A stretch of 64,000 nt of DNA from Microbacterium hibisci (lineage in GTDB: Bacteria > Actinomycetota > Actinomycetes > Actinomycetales > Microbacteriaceae), in assembly GCF_015278255.1 (NCBI RefSeq), contig NZ_JADIJC010000003.1:248001-312000 (forward strand). The letters run 5' to 3'. Below the pieces are notes generated by a model. The model was given only the letters and a program-made list of their open reading frames with translations. It made no database searches and had not been told where the DNA came from. The position numbers and the translations under genes were made by a program. Position 1 is the first letter of the stretch, and each line of letters starts with the position of its first letter. Below are positions 54,672 through 62,313 of this stretch, piece by piece.

Positions 54672-54730
54672 ATCCACCCTTTCGCGAGTCCCGCACCCTC
54701 AGAACCGCGAAGGGGTGGATTTCCGCACGA
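54672..54730 (+). terminator. long-loop hairpin after ribH
   Basis: ATCCACCCTTTCGCG at 54672-54686 and CGCGAAGGGGTGGAT at 54716-54730 pair over 15 positions with one G-U. The loop is 29 nt, and ttt follows. It is 10 bp beyond ribH and the likely end of the rib operon. Confidence 0.55.
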
Positions 54731-54782
54731 CGAAACCGGTGCGGCGGACAAGGTCCCCGGGTCGGAGACGATGACCTTCAGC

Positions 54783-54788
54783 TAGACT
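54783..54788 (+). promoter_or_regulatory. -10 box of the small membrane protein gene
   Basis: TAGACT with 6 nt (gatggc) to the ATG at 54795. Confidence 0.55.
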
Positions 54789-54794
54789 GATGGC

Positions 54795-55148
54795 ATGGAA
54801 ATCCTGCGTCACGTCGTCGTGCTCGTCCACCTCGTCGGCTTCGCCATCCTCTTCGGCGCCTGGGTCGTCGAGGCGGTCAACGGAAAGCGGCGGTTCACCC
54901 GCCTCATGGACTGGGGCCTCGCCATCGCCGCGGTCGCCGGCCTGATCCTCGCCGCACCCTGGGGCATCGAGTACGACCTGAACTACGTCAAGATCGGCAT
55001 CAAGCTGGTGATCCTGCTGGTGATCGGCGCCCTCCTCGGCATCGGTCGCGCGCGCCAGCGCAAGACCGACTCGCTGCCCGCCGCCATGTTCTGGGCCGTG
55101 GGCATCCTGACCTTCACGAACGCCGCGATCGCCGTCCTCTGGCGCTGA
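54795..55148 (+). CDS. small four-helix membrane protein of unknown function
   Basis: 117 residues with hydrophobic segments at about 5-25, 40-58, 65-82 and 95-113. The first helix contains HVVVLVHLVGFAILFGAWVVE; the pair of histidines (His6, His12) recalls haem- or copper-handling four-helix membrane proteins (DUF2269/CopD-like), but I cannot assign a family. It is monocistronic, with a leaderless-type promoter and its own terminator. Confidence 0.7.
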   Translation: MEILRHVVVLVHLVGFAILFGAWVVEAVNGKRRFTRLMDWGLAIAAVAGLILAAPWGIEYDLNYVKIGIKLVILLVIGALLGIGRARQRKTDSLPAAMFWAVGILTFTNAAIAVLWR

Positions 55149-55156
55149 TCGCCTGA

Positions 55157-55189
55157 ACGGATGCCGCGGCCCCGGGTCGCGGCATCCGT
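55157..55189 (+). terminator. GGATGCC hairpin after the small membrane protein gene
   Basis: ACGGATGCCGCG and its complement (12 bp) around gccccgggt, followed by cttcctg. It lies 9 bp after the stop. Confidence 0.7.
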
Positions 55190-55200
55190 CTTCCTGCTCT

Positions 55201-55230
55201 GCGCCCCGCCGGCGGAAGTCGGCGGGGCGC
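55201..55230. repeat. second hairpin in the same spacer
   Basis: GCGCCCCGCCG and its complement (11 bp) around gcggaagt, 12 bp past the previous hairpin. It may be a second terminator. Confidence 0.5.
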
Positions 55231-55280
55231 TCGCATGCGCGGCCGCCGATTCCCTTGCGCGACCAGGGTGGAATCGCGGG

Positions 55281-55286
55281 GGTAGG
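55281..55286 (+). promoter_or_regulatory. possible -10 box of the MHS transporter gene
   Basis: TAGGCT (within GGGGGTAGGCTTG). It would give a leader of about 135 nt before the ATG at 55427, in which I recognise no riboswitch. Confidence 0.35.
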
Positions 55287-55426
55287 CTTGTTCTTCGTGC
55301 CGGCGACAACGCCTGCCACCACGGTGATCCAGTGCAGTGCCGCCTGACGCGTCACCCCTGCGCCTTGCGGATGCCCACCGCCGCATCCCACCCGGATGCC
55401 CCGCCCCGCGCATGCCCCAGGTGAAT

Positions 55427-56905
55427 ATGTCCTCCCCCACCACTGCCGCGACTCCCGCGGCACCCGCCAATCCCCGTTCCCGCGTCATCCTCGCGAGCCT
55501 CGTCGGCACGACGATCGAGTTCTACGACTTCTACGTCTACGCGACCGCCGCGGTGCTCGTCTTCCCGATCCTCTTCTTCCCCACCGGCAACGACACGACC
55601 TCGCTGCTCCTGTCGTTCAGCGTGTTCGGCGCCGCGATGATCGCCCGCCCTCTCGGCGCGATCGTGTTCGGCCACTTCGGCGACCGCTTCGGCCGCAAGG
55701 CCACGCTCGTCGCGTCGCTGCTGACGATGGGTGTCGCGACCTTCCTCATCGGCTGCCTCCCCACGTTCAACGAGATCGGGGTCTGGGCGGCCGTGCTGCT
55801 GCTGATCCTCCGCCTGTTCCAGGGCTTCGCGCTCGGCGGCGAGTGGTCGGGTGCCGCCCTCGTGGCCACCGAGAACGCCCCCAAGGGCAAGCGCGCCTGG
55901 TACGGCACCTTCCCGCAGCTGGGCGCACCGCTCGGCTTCATCATCGCCAACTCGGTGTTCCTGGCGATCAACTACCTGCTCCCGCACCCCGACGGCGCGG
56001 CGCAGCGCTCCGACGAGTTCCTCGCGTGGGGCTGGCGCGTGCCGTTCCTCTTCTCGGCCGTCATGGTGATCATCGGCCTGTGGGTGCGCCTGCGCCTCGT
56101 CGAGTCCGAGACCTTCGTCAAGGCCGAGGAGAAGGGCGTCATCCGCAAGTTCCCGCTCGGCACCGTGATCCGCCACCACTGGTGGCACCTCATCCTCGGC
56201 ACGTTCATCATGCTGGCGACGTACGTGCTGTTCTATCTGATGACCAACTTCACGCTGTCGTACGGCACGAAGGCGGCCGACCTCGAGACCGCATCCGCCG
56301 CCGCACAGAAGGCAGCCGAGGCCGCGGGCACGGCCTTCGACCCTGCGGCGTTCGCAGCCCAGTTCTACCCCGGTCTCGGGTTCGGCTACACCGACTTCGT
56401 GCTGATGCAGATCATCGGCGTGGTGTTCTTTGGCATCTTCACGCTGCTGTCGGGCCCCATCGCCGACACGATCGGCCGTCGCCGCCTGCTGCTGTGGGTG
56501 ACCGGCCTCATCATCGTGTTCGGACTCACTTTCAACCTGTTCCTCTCGCCGCAGCTCGACCCGAAGTTCACCGGCGCGCTGACGCAGGCGTTCCTCATCT
56601 TCGGATTCATGCTGATGGGCTCGACCTTCGGTCCGATGGGTGCTGTGCTCCCGGAGCTGTTCCCCACGAACGTGCGCTACTCGGGCTCGGCGATCTCGTA
56701 CAACGTGTCGTCGATCCTCGGTGCGGCCCTCGCGCCGATCGTCGCGGTGTGGCTGTGGTCGGCGGCGGGCGGCAGCCCCGTCCTCGTGGGCCTGTACCTC
56801 TCGGCGATGGCCGTGCTGACGTTCATCGCGCTGATCCTCTCCCCCGAGACGAAGGACGTCGACTACAACGCCGACCTCGGCGTGGGAGCGACCGGCTCGC
56901 TCTGA
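55427..56905 (+). CDS. MFS transporter of the metabolite:H+ symporter (MHS) family
   Basis: 492 residues from the ATG at 55427, with AGGTGA upstream. The opening LASLVGTTIEFYDFYVYATAA and the loop GHFGDRFGRKATLV, then RLFQGFALGGEWSGAALVATENAP, are hallmarks of the shikimate/proline-betaine (ShiA/ProP/KgtP) group. Twelve helices are expected. A soluble loop near residues 280-315 is Ala-rich (SAAAQKAAEAAGTA). It imports an organic acid or compatible solute with protons; the exact substrate is unknown. Confidence 0.88.
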   Translation: MSSPTTAATPAAPANPRSRVILASLVGTTIEFYDFYVYATAAVLVFPILFFPTGNDTTSLLLSFSVFGAAMIARPLGAIVFGHFGDRFGRKATLVASLLTMGVATFLIGCLPTFNEIGVWAAVLLLILRLFQGFALGGEWSGAALVATENAPKGKRAWYGTFPQLGAPLGFIIANSVFLAINYLLPHPDGAAQRSDEFLAWGWRVPFLFSAVMVIIGLWVRLRLVESETFVKAEEKGVIRKFPLGTVIRHHWWHLILGTFIMLATYVLFYLMTNFTLSYGTKAADLETASAAAQKAAEAAGTAFDPAAFAAQFYPGLGFGYTDFVLMQIIGVVFFGIFTLLSGPIADTIGRRRLLLWVTGLIIVFGLTFNLFLSPQLDPKFTGALTQAFLIFGFMLMGSTFGPMGAVLPELFPTNVRYSGSAISYNVSSILGAALAPIVAVWLWSAAGGSPVLVGLYLSAMAVLTFIALILSPETKDVDYNADLGVGATGSL

Positions 56906-56922
56906 CCACTGCTCCGCAGAGA

Positions 56923-56960
56923 CACGGATGCCTCGACCCGGCCGGGTCGAGGCATCCGTG
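56923..56960. terminator. bidirectional terminator: perfect 38-bp palindrome
   Basis: CACGGATGCCTCGACCCGG followed directly by its exact complement (19-bp arms, no spacer), then tttctccg. It lies between the convergent MHS transporter and ABC exporter genes and would serve both. Confidence 0.8.
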
Positions 56961-56972
56961 TTTCTCCGTCTT

Positions 56973-57800
56973 TCAGTCGAGGAAGAGGGCGCGAAGGCGC
57001 TTCGTCGTGAACAGGAGCCCGATCGCGATCATCACCACGTAGTAGAGGACGTGCCACCACATCGCCGGGGTGAGGATGCCGGTGGTGAGACCGCGGACCA
57101 GCTCGACCCCGTGCCACAGCGGGAACGCCATGATGATCGACTGGATCCACTCGGGATAGATCGTGATCGGGTACAGCGTCGCGGAGAAGAGGAACATCGG
57201 CAGCAGGACGAAGTTGATCCAGTCCATCTGCTGGAACGTCTTCATGTAGCTGGTGACGGCCATGCCGAGGCTCGCGAAGCCGAAGGCGATCAGCATCACC
57301 GCGGGGAGGGCGAGGATCGCGGTCCACGCGAGGTTCAGCCCCAGGATCTGCATGATGATCATGAACCCCGTCGCGTACAGCAGGCCGCGCAGCAGGGCGT
57401 AGAGGATCTCTCCCAGCGCGACGTCGAGCGGACCGAGCGAGGTCGCGAGCATGCCCTCGTAGAGCTTGCCGTAGTTGAGCTTGAAGAAGACGTTCCACGT
57501 GGAGTCGTAGATCGCGCCGTTCATGGCCGACACCGCCAGCAGCGCGGGTGCGATGAACGCCGCGTACGGCACTTCCACGCCGCTGGACGTCTGGACGTCG
57601 CCGATGAGGGCGCCGAGGCCGATGCCCATCGAGGCCAGGTAGAACACCGGCTCGAAGAAGCCGGAGAGCACGACGGCCCAGCTCGACGAGCGCGCGGCGA
57701 TGAGGCCCCGCTGCACGACGGACTGCGGGTTGCCCGCCCACAGCGCGCGCACGCCGCCCGCGCGGGAGGGCGCGGTCTCGGTCGCGGTCGAGGTGGTCAT
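56973..57800 (-). CDS. ABC-2 type exporter permease (second)
   Basis: 275 residues with six membrane helices. VLSGFFEPVFYLASMGIGLGALI opens the ABC-2 domain; GTSLG-like ATSLGPLDVALGEILYALLRG and LLPMFLFSATLYPITIYPEWIQ are DrrB/NodJ-type elements. The ATG at 57800 overlaps the stop of the other permease. With it and the ATPase encoded upstream it forms an exporter of the daunorubicin/lipooligosaccharide type. Drug or lipid-linked substrate; not determinable. Confidence 0.88.
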   Translation of the reverse strand: MTTSTATETAPSRAGGVRALWAGNPQSVVQRGLIAARSSSWAVVLSGFFEPVFYLASMGIGLGALIGDVQTSSGVEVPYAAFIAPALLAVSAMNGAIYDSTWNVFFKLNYGKLYEGMLATSLGPLDVALGEILYALLRGLLYATGFMIIMQILGLNLAWTAILALPAVMLIAFGFASLGMAVTSYMKTFQQMDWINFVLLPMFLFSATLYPITIYPEWIQSIIMAFPLWHGVELVRGLTTGILTPAMWWHVLYYVVMIAIGLLFTTKRLRALFLD

Positions 57801-58693
57801 TCGCCGAGCCTCCTCTGGAAGATCCGTCGTCCGATCAGATAGCCCCCGGCCGTCAGTACGAGCAGGTACCCGACGTGGATGACGACGGCGAACGGGTCGG
57901 CCGGCATGCCGTAGGTGGCGATGCGGCCGAGCTCGGTGGCGTGCCACAGGGGCGAGACCCACCCGATCCACTGCAGCCACAGCGGCAGCGTCGTCAGCGG
58001 GTAGAAGGTGCCCGAGAAGAGGAACATCGGCATGAAGGCGAAGCGCTGCACCAGGGCGACCTGGCCCTTGTCGTCGGTGATCGACGCGGCGTAGGCCATG
58101 TACGGGATGCCGAACGCGAGGCCCGCGAGCAGGCCCACCGGGATCGTGATCCAGCCGGTCTCGGGGTTCGGCACCGCCTGGAAGAGCCAGAGGAACAGGT
58201 AGTAGGCGACGACGACCACGACGATGCGCGCGGAGGCACCGGCGATGACGCCGCCCGCGATCTGCCCGGGAGAGAGGCCTGTCGCACTGAAGCCGAAGAA
58301 GTACCGGCGCCACTTGAACCCGGCGATCACCGGATACGAGAACTCCTCGGACGCGACCGAGATCGCCGCTGTCATGAGCAGCGCAGGCGCGACGAACACG
58401 AGGTACGAGACCTCGACGCCGTTCTGCGTGATCGGGGCGTCGATGAGCGCCGCGAGGCCCACCGCGAGTCCGAGCAGATACAGGATCGGCTGCCCCAGCG
58501 CGCCCACGATGATCGTCCAGCCGTAGGCGCGCATCGCGCGCACCATGTGCTCGGTGACGTACCAGGTGCCGGCGACGCGGGGCTTGCGGCCCCACCGCAT
58601 CGCCTCGGCGCGCAGCTCGTCGAGCGACGGCTGCGTGCGGGTCGCCGCCGGCGGCTCGCCGCCGGCCGCCGCGGCTTCGGGTGAGGAGGTCAT
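57797..58693 (-). CDS. ABC-2 type exporter permease (first)
   Basis: 298 residues. A cytoplasmic head of about 50 residues is followed by six helices. VGALGQPILYLLGLAVGLAALI, EEFSYPVIAGFKWRRYFFGFSATGLSPGQIAGG and FMPMFLFSGTFYPLTTLPLW match ABC-2 permeases. The ATG at 58693 overlaps the ATPase stop (ATGA). It is similar in layout to the second permease but diverged, indicating a heterodimer. Confidence 0.88.
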   Translation of the reverse strand: MTSSPEAAAAGGEPPAATRTQPSLDELRAEAMRWGRKPRVAGTWYVTEHMVRAMRAYGWTIIVGALGQPILYLLGLAVGLAALIDAPITQNGVEVSYLVFVAPALLMTAAISVASEEFSYPVIAGFKWRRYFFGFSATGLSPGQIAGGVIAGASARIVVVVVAYYLFLWLFQAVPNPETGWITIPVGLLAGLAFGIPYMAYAASITDDKGQVALVQRFAFMPMFLFSGTFYPLTTLPLWLQWIGWVSPLWHATELGRIATYGMPADPFAVVIHVGYLLVLTAGGYLIGRRIFQRRLGE

Positions 58694-59631
58694 TCGATCA
58701 GCGACCTTCCTGTCAGGCGCAGGAACACGTCTTCGAGGCTCGAGCGCCGCACGAGGCTCGTGAGGGGGTGGAGCCCGCGCTGGGTCACCTGCTCGAGCGC
58801 CGCCTCGCCGTCGGACGCGTACACGAGCACGCGGTCGGGCAGCACCTCGACGCGGTCGCCGATGCCCTCGAGCTGCGGCGCGACCTGCTCGTTGCGGTCG
58901 GAGCCGAACCTCACCTCGAGCACCTCGCGGCTCGAGTGCTCGCGGATCAGCGAGGCGGGCGTGCCCTCGGCCATGATCCGGCCCTTGTCGACCACGATGA
59001 GCCGGTCGCACAGCTGCTCGGCCTCGTCCATGTAGTGCGTCGTGAGCACGAGCGTCGTGCCGCGCTCCTTGAGGCGGAACAGCCGGTCCCACAGCACGTG
59101 GCGCGCCTGCGGGTCGAGACCGGTCGTCGGCTCGTCGAGCAGCAGGATGCGCGGGTCGTTGATCAGTCCGCGCGCGATGGTGAGCCGGCGCTTCATGCCT
59201 CCCGACAGCTGCTCCACCTTGCTCTTGGCCTTGTCTTCGAGCTGGGCGAACGCGAGCAGCTCGTCGGCCTTCTGGTGACACACCTTGCCCGGCAGGCCGA
59301 AGTACCGCCCGTAGATGTACAGGTTCTCGCGCGCGTTGAGCTCGCCGTCGAGGTTGTCCTGCTGCGGCACGACGCCCAGCCGTGACCGGATCTCGGGGCC
59401 GTACCGGTCGGGGTCCAGCCCCAGGATCGAGAGGTCGCCAGAGGTGCGGGTCGAGACCGCGCCGATCATCTTCATCGTGGTGGACTTGCCCGCGCCGTTG
59501 GGGCCGAGCAGGCCGAACGACTCGCCCGGCGCCACCTCGAACGAGAGGCCGTCGACAGCGAGGAAGTCGGGCTTGCCTTTGACCTTGTAGGCCTTGACGA
59601 GGTTGTCAGCGGTGATCACGGGGGCGGGCAC
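58690..59631 (-). CDS. ABC exporter ATP-binding protein (DrrA/NodI-like)
   Basis: 313 residues from GTG 59631. Walker A GPNGAGKST, Q-loop VVPQQDN, signature LSGGMKRRL, Walker B ILLLDEPTTGLD and switch His in LTTHYMDEAEQL. The C-terminal 90 residues are the DrrA-type extension (SLVRRSSLEDVFLRLTGRSL) that contacts the permease. It drives export through the two ABC-2 permeases encoded downstream. TAGGGT 6 nt upstream of the GTG marks a leaderless promoter. Confidence 0.92.
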   Translation of the reverse strand: MPAPVITADNLVKAYKVKGKPDFLAVDGLSFEVAPGESFGLLGPNGAGKSTTMKMIGAVSTRTSGDLSILGLDPDRYGPEIRSRLGVVPQQDNLDGELNARENLYIYGRYFGLPGKVCHQKADELLAFAQLEDKAKSKVEQLSGGMKRRLTIARGLINDPRILLLDEPTTGLDPQARHVLWDRLFRLKERGTTLVLTTHYMDEAEQLCDRLIVVDKGRIMAEGTPASLIREHSSREVLEVRFGSDRNEQVAPQLEGIGDRVEVLPDRVLVYASDGEAALEQVTQRGLHPLTSLVRRSSLEDVFLRLTGRSLIE

Positions 59632-59637
59632 CGGATA

Positions 59638-59643
59638 ACCCTA
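59638..59643 (-). promoter_or_regulatory. -10 box of the DrrAB-like operon
   Basis: TAGGGT on the minus strand with 6 nt (tatccg) to the GTG at 59631. Confidence 0.55.
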
Positions 59644-59709
59644 ACGCCCCGCTCCGACACCCCACCTCCCCTCTCCGCGCACCGGCGAAGCGAACATCCC
59701 GAAGGGGGC

Positions 59710-59753
59710 GTCAACGCAGGTTGACACCATTTCGAGCGTCAACTACGGTTGAC
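59710..59753 (+). promoter_or_regulatory. sigma70-type promoter with two GTCAAC-N4-GTTGAC operators
   Basis: TTGACA (59721-59726), a 17-bp spacer and TACGGT (59744-59749) form the best canonical promoter in the window. GTCAAC-gcag-GTTGAC (59710-59725) covers the -35 and GTCAAC-tacg-GTTGAC (59738-59753) covers the -10, 28 bp apart. A dimeric repressor, plausibly the small HTH protein encoded next, could close both. Confidence 0.75.
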
Positions 59754-59782
59754 GACGGATGCCGCGAGCTGCGGCATCCGTC
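59754..59782 (+). repeat. GGATGCC hairpin at the 5' end of the HTH-gene leader
   Basis: GACGGATGCCGC and its complement (12 bp) around gagct. It starts at about the predicted transcription start (+1 near 59756) and lies between two divergent genes. There is no operon end here for it to terminate. Confidence 0.7.
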
Positions 59783-59805
59783 CGCGATCAGGAGAGGCGG
59801 CGAAC

Positions 59806-60021
59806 GTGAGCGGTGACGAGGTACGCACCCTGATCGGAGCGGCCGGCGAACGCGAGCCGCTCGCCGAACTGCACCGGCTGGCGGAGGTTCGTCGCGAGCT
59901 CAGCCGCGCCGAAGAGGTGCAGGTGCGCCGGGCGCGCAACCTCGGCTTCTCGTGGCAGGCGATCGCGAGCGCCCTGGGCGTGTCCCGACAGGCCGTCCAC
60001 AAGAAGTACGGTCGAAAGTAA
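59806..60021 (+). CDS. small helix-turn-helix protein
   Basis: 71 residues from GTG 59806, with GGAGAGG about 9 nt upstream. A charged helix (REPLAELHRLAEVRRELSRAEEVQVRRAR) is followed by an HTH, LGFSWQAIASALGVSRQAVHKKYGRK (46-71). The size and order match short actinobacterial HTH proteins found next to transporter or Clp-type genes. It probably autoregulates through the paired operators in its promoter and may also control the ABC genes on both sides. 24 bp separate it from the downstream exporter gene, which suggests co-transcription. Confidence 0.78.
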   Translation: MSGDEVRTLIGAAGEREPLAELHRLAEVRRELSRAEEVQVRRARNLGFSWQAIASALGVSRQAVHKKYGRK

Positions 60022-60045
60022 CCCCTTCACGAACGAGGTTCACCC

Positions 60046-62088
60046 ATGCCCTCCGCCGAACTCGACGAAGCCCCCGCCGCCCCTGAGGCGACCTCTCCGA
60101 CCCGCGCCCGGCGCGGCCGCGGTCGCCGCGGCAAGGACGAGGAGGGCCCGCGCGCCACCTTCGCGCAGCTGCTGCCGTATCTGTTCGAGCACAAGCGCAC
60201 GCTGGCCGTGGTCGTCGTCCTCAGCATCCTGAGCGCCGGGGCGTCGCTCATCCAGCCGCTGCTCGTCGGTCAGGTCATCACGCGGGTTCAGCAGAACCTC
60301 GACCTCGGTCTGCTGATCTGGGCGCTCGTCGGCTTCGTCATCCTCGCGTCGCTCATCTCGGGCTGGCAGCACTACCTGCTCCAGCGCACCGGCACCGCCG
60401 TGGTGTACTCGAGCCGCCGGCGGCTGATCGCACGCATCCTTCACCTGCCGGTCAGCGAGTTCGACGCGCGGCGCACCGGCGACCTCGTGTCGCGGGTCGG
60501 CAGCGACACGACGCTGCTCTACGCCGCGCTCACCCAGGGCCTGGCCGACTCGATCGGCAACGCCCTCCTCTTCGTCGGCGCTCTCGTCGCGATGGCGATC
60601 ATCGACCCGGTCCTGCTCGCGATCATCGTGCTCGTGATCGGCATCTCGGTGGTCGGCGTCGTGCTGCTGAGCGGCCGCATCCGCGCGGCGTCGACCGAGC
60701 AGCAGGAGAAGGTCGGCGCGCTCGCCTCCGGGGTCGAGCGCGCGGTGGGCTCGATCCGCACCGTCCGCGCGTCGGGGGCGACCGCCCGCGAGGTCGACGC
60801 GGTCACCGCCCAGGCGAGGGACGCCTACGACGTGGGCGTGCGCATCGCGAAGGTGTCGGCGCTCGTGGTGCCGATCGCGAACGTCGCGCTGCAGGTGTCG
60901 CTGCTCGTCGTGATCGGACTCGGCGGCTTCCGCGTCGCGACCGGCGCGCTGTCGATCGCCAGCCTCGTGACCTTCATCATGTTCCTCTTCATGCTGATCG
61001 CGCCGCTCGGCTCGTTCTTCGGCGCCATCACCTCGGTGAGCCAGGCGCTCGGCGCGCTCGGCCGCATCCAGGAGGTGCTCGACCTCCCCACCGAGGAGCA
61101 GGACGACGCCGCCGTCGCCGCCCGCCTCGCTGACCCCGAGTCTCGAATCGCGCACTTCGCAGATTCCGAGGCCGAAGAGGTGCAAAGTGCGCGACGCGAA
61201 ACCCTCGAAGCGCCTGCCATCGAGTTCCGCGACGTGCGGTTCCGGTACCCCGAGAACGTCGTCGCCGCGCGCCGCAAGGCCGAGTCCGAGGCGCTCGCGG
61301 TGCTCGAGAGCGCCCACGTCGCGGCCTCGACGATCGTGCTCGGCGACGGGTCGCTGACCGCCGAGGGCGACGCGGGAGCGGATGCCGCGGCATCCGCTCC
61401 CGTCGACGCCGAGGTGCTGCGCGGCGTGTCGTTCTCGGTTCCGCGCGGGGCGCGCGTCGCCCTCGTGGGCCCGTCGGGTGCCGGCAAGAGCACGACCCTT
61501 GCGCTCATCGAGCGCTTCTACGACCCGACCGACGGCGCAATCCTGCTCGACGGCACCGACGTGCGCGCGCTCGACCGCGACGCGCTGCGCGCGCAGCTCG
61601 GCTACGTCGAGCAGGACGCCCCGACCCTGGCGGGCACGATCGGCGACAACCTGCGGCTGGCCTCGCCCGACGCCTCCGACGCCGAGTGCGAAGCGGTGCT
61701 GCGTACGGTGAACCTCGGCGAGGTGCTCGACCGCAACCCGCTCGGCGTCGACGCACCCGTGGGCGAGTCGGGCGTCATGCTGTCGGGCGGCGAGCGCCAG
61801 CGCCTCGCGATCGCGCGCGCACTCCTGGCGGCTCCCCCGATCCTGCTGCTCGACGAGTCGACCTCGTCGCTCGACGGGCTCAACGAGCAGCGCATGCGCG
61901 AGGCGATCGACGCCGTAGCGGCCGGGCGCACCCTCATCGTGATCGCGCACCGCCTGTCGACCGTCGTCGACAGCGACCACATCGTCGTCATGGAGCACGG
62001 CCGGGTGGTCGGCCAGGGCACGCACTCCGAGCTCGTGCAGTCGACCCCGCTCTACCGCGACCTCGCCAAGCACCAGCTGCTGGTCTGA
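60046..62088 (+). CDS. ABC exporter with fused membrane and ATP-binding domains
   Basis: 680 residues. A basic head (18-30, RGRGRRGK) precedes six membrane helices (about 40-340) and an NBD with Walker A GPSGAGKST (about 474), Q-loop VEQDAP, signature LSGGERQRL, Walker B ILLLDESTSSLD and IVIAHRLSTV. It is of the half-transporter type and should dimerise; substrate unknown. Between FRYPENV and VLRGVSFSV there is an insertion of about 48 residues (406-453), charged then Ala-rich. Its coding DNA contains a perfect 30-bp palindrome (61373-61402) built on GGATGCC. Confidence 0.9.
   Translation: MPSAELDEAPAAPEATSPTRARRGRGRRGKDEEGPRATFAQLLPYLFEHKRTLAVVVVLSILSAGASLIQPLLVGQVITRVQQNLDLGLLIWALVGFVILASLISGWQHYLLQRTGTAVVYSSRRRLIARILHLPVSEFDARRTGDLVSRVGSDTTLLYAALTQGLADSIGNALLFVGALVAMAIIDPVLLAIIVLVIGISVVGVVLLSGRIRAASTEQQEKVGALASGVERAVGSIRTVRASGATAREVDAVTAQARDAYDVGVRIAKVSALVVPIANVALQVSLLVVIGLGGFRVATGALSIASLVTFIMFLFMLIAPLGSFFGAITSVSQALGALGRIQEVLDLPTEEQDDAAVAARLADPESRIAHFADSEAEEVQSARRETLEAPAIEFRDVRFRYPENVVAARRKAESEALAVLESAHVAASTIVLGDGSLTAEGDAGADAAASAPVDAEVLRGVSFSVPRGARVALVGPSGAGKSTTLALIERFYDPTDGAILLDGTDVRALDRDALRAQLGYVEQDAPTLAGTIGDNLRLASPDASDAECEAVLRTVNLGEVLDRNPLGVDAPVGESGVMLSGGERQRLAIARALLAAPPILLLDESTSSLDGLNEQRMREAIDAVAAGRTLIVIAHRLSTVVDSDHIVVMEHGRVVGQGTHSELVQSTPLYRDLAKHQLLV
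61373..61402. repeat. perfect 30-bp GGATGCC palindrome inside a coding sequence
   Basis: CGGGAGCGGATGCCG followed directly by its exact complement. It encodes GADAAASAP within the extra segment of the ABC exporter NBD. Its form equals that of the intergenic terminators, yet it lies mid-gene and in frame. Confidence 0.8.
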
Positions 62089-62124
62089 GCCGGCCTTCTC
62101 CGGGATCGGGGAATCTGACGGGAG

Positions 62125-62151
62125 CAGGACGATCGTCGGCGGATCGTCCTG
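62125..62151 (+). repeat. hairpin in the spacer after the ABC exporter
   Basis: CAGGACGATC and its complement (10 bp) around gtcggcg. A weaker ATCTCC/GGAGAT stem follows at about 62162-62180. Both lie before the main terminator, so the exporter mRNA may carry a structured 3' end. Confidence 0.5.
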
Positions 62152-62216
62152 TATCCGCCATATCTCCTGATCTGGGAGATGGCACGGCGCAGAAGAACGC
62201 GTCCGTGGCAGGAATG

Positions 62217-62261
62217 ACGGATGCCTCGACCCGCTGCGAAGACGCGGGTCGAGGCATCCGT
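62217..62261. terminator. GGATGCC terminator after the ABC exporter
   Basis: ACGGATGCCTCGACCCGC and its complement (18-bp arms) around a 9-nt loop, followed by ttcccc. It lies between convergent genes and could also serve the PEPCK gene. Confidence 0.75.
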
Positions 62262-62313
62262 TTCCCCTGCGGGGAGCCTCGCTTCGACGGGCGCTGCCGC
62301 CCGTCGCGAGGGG

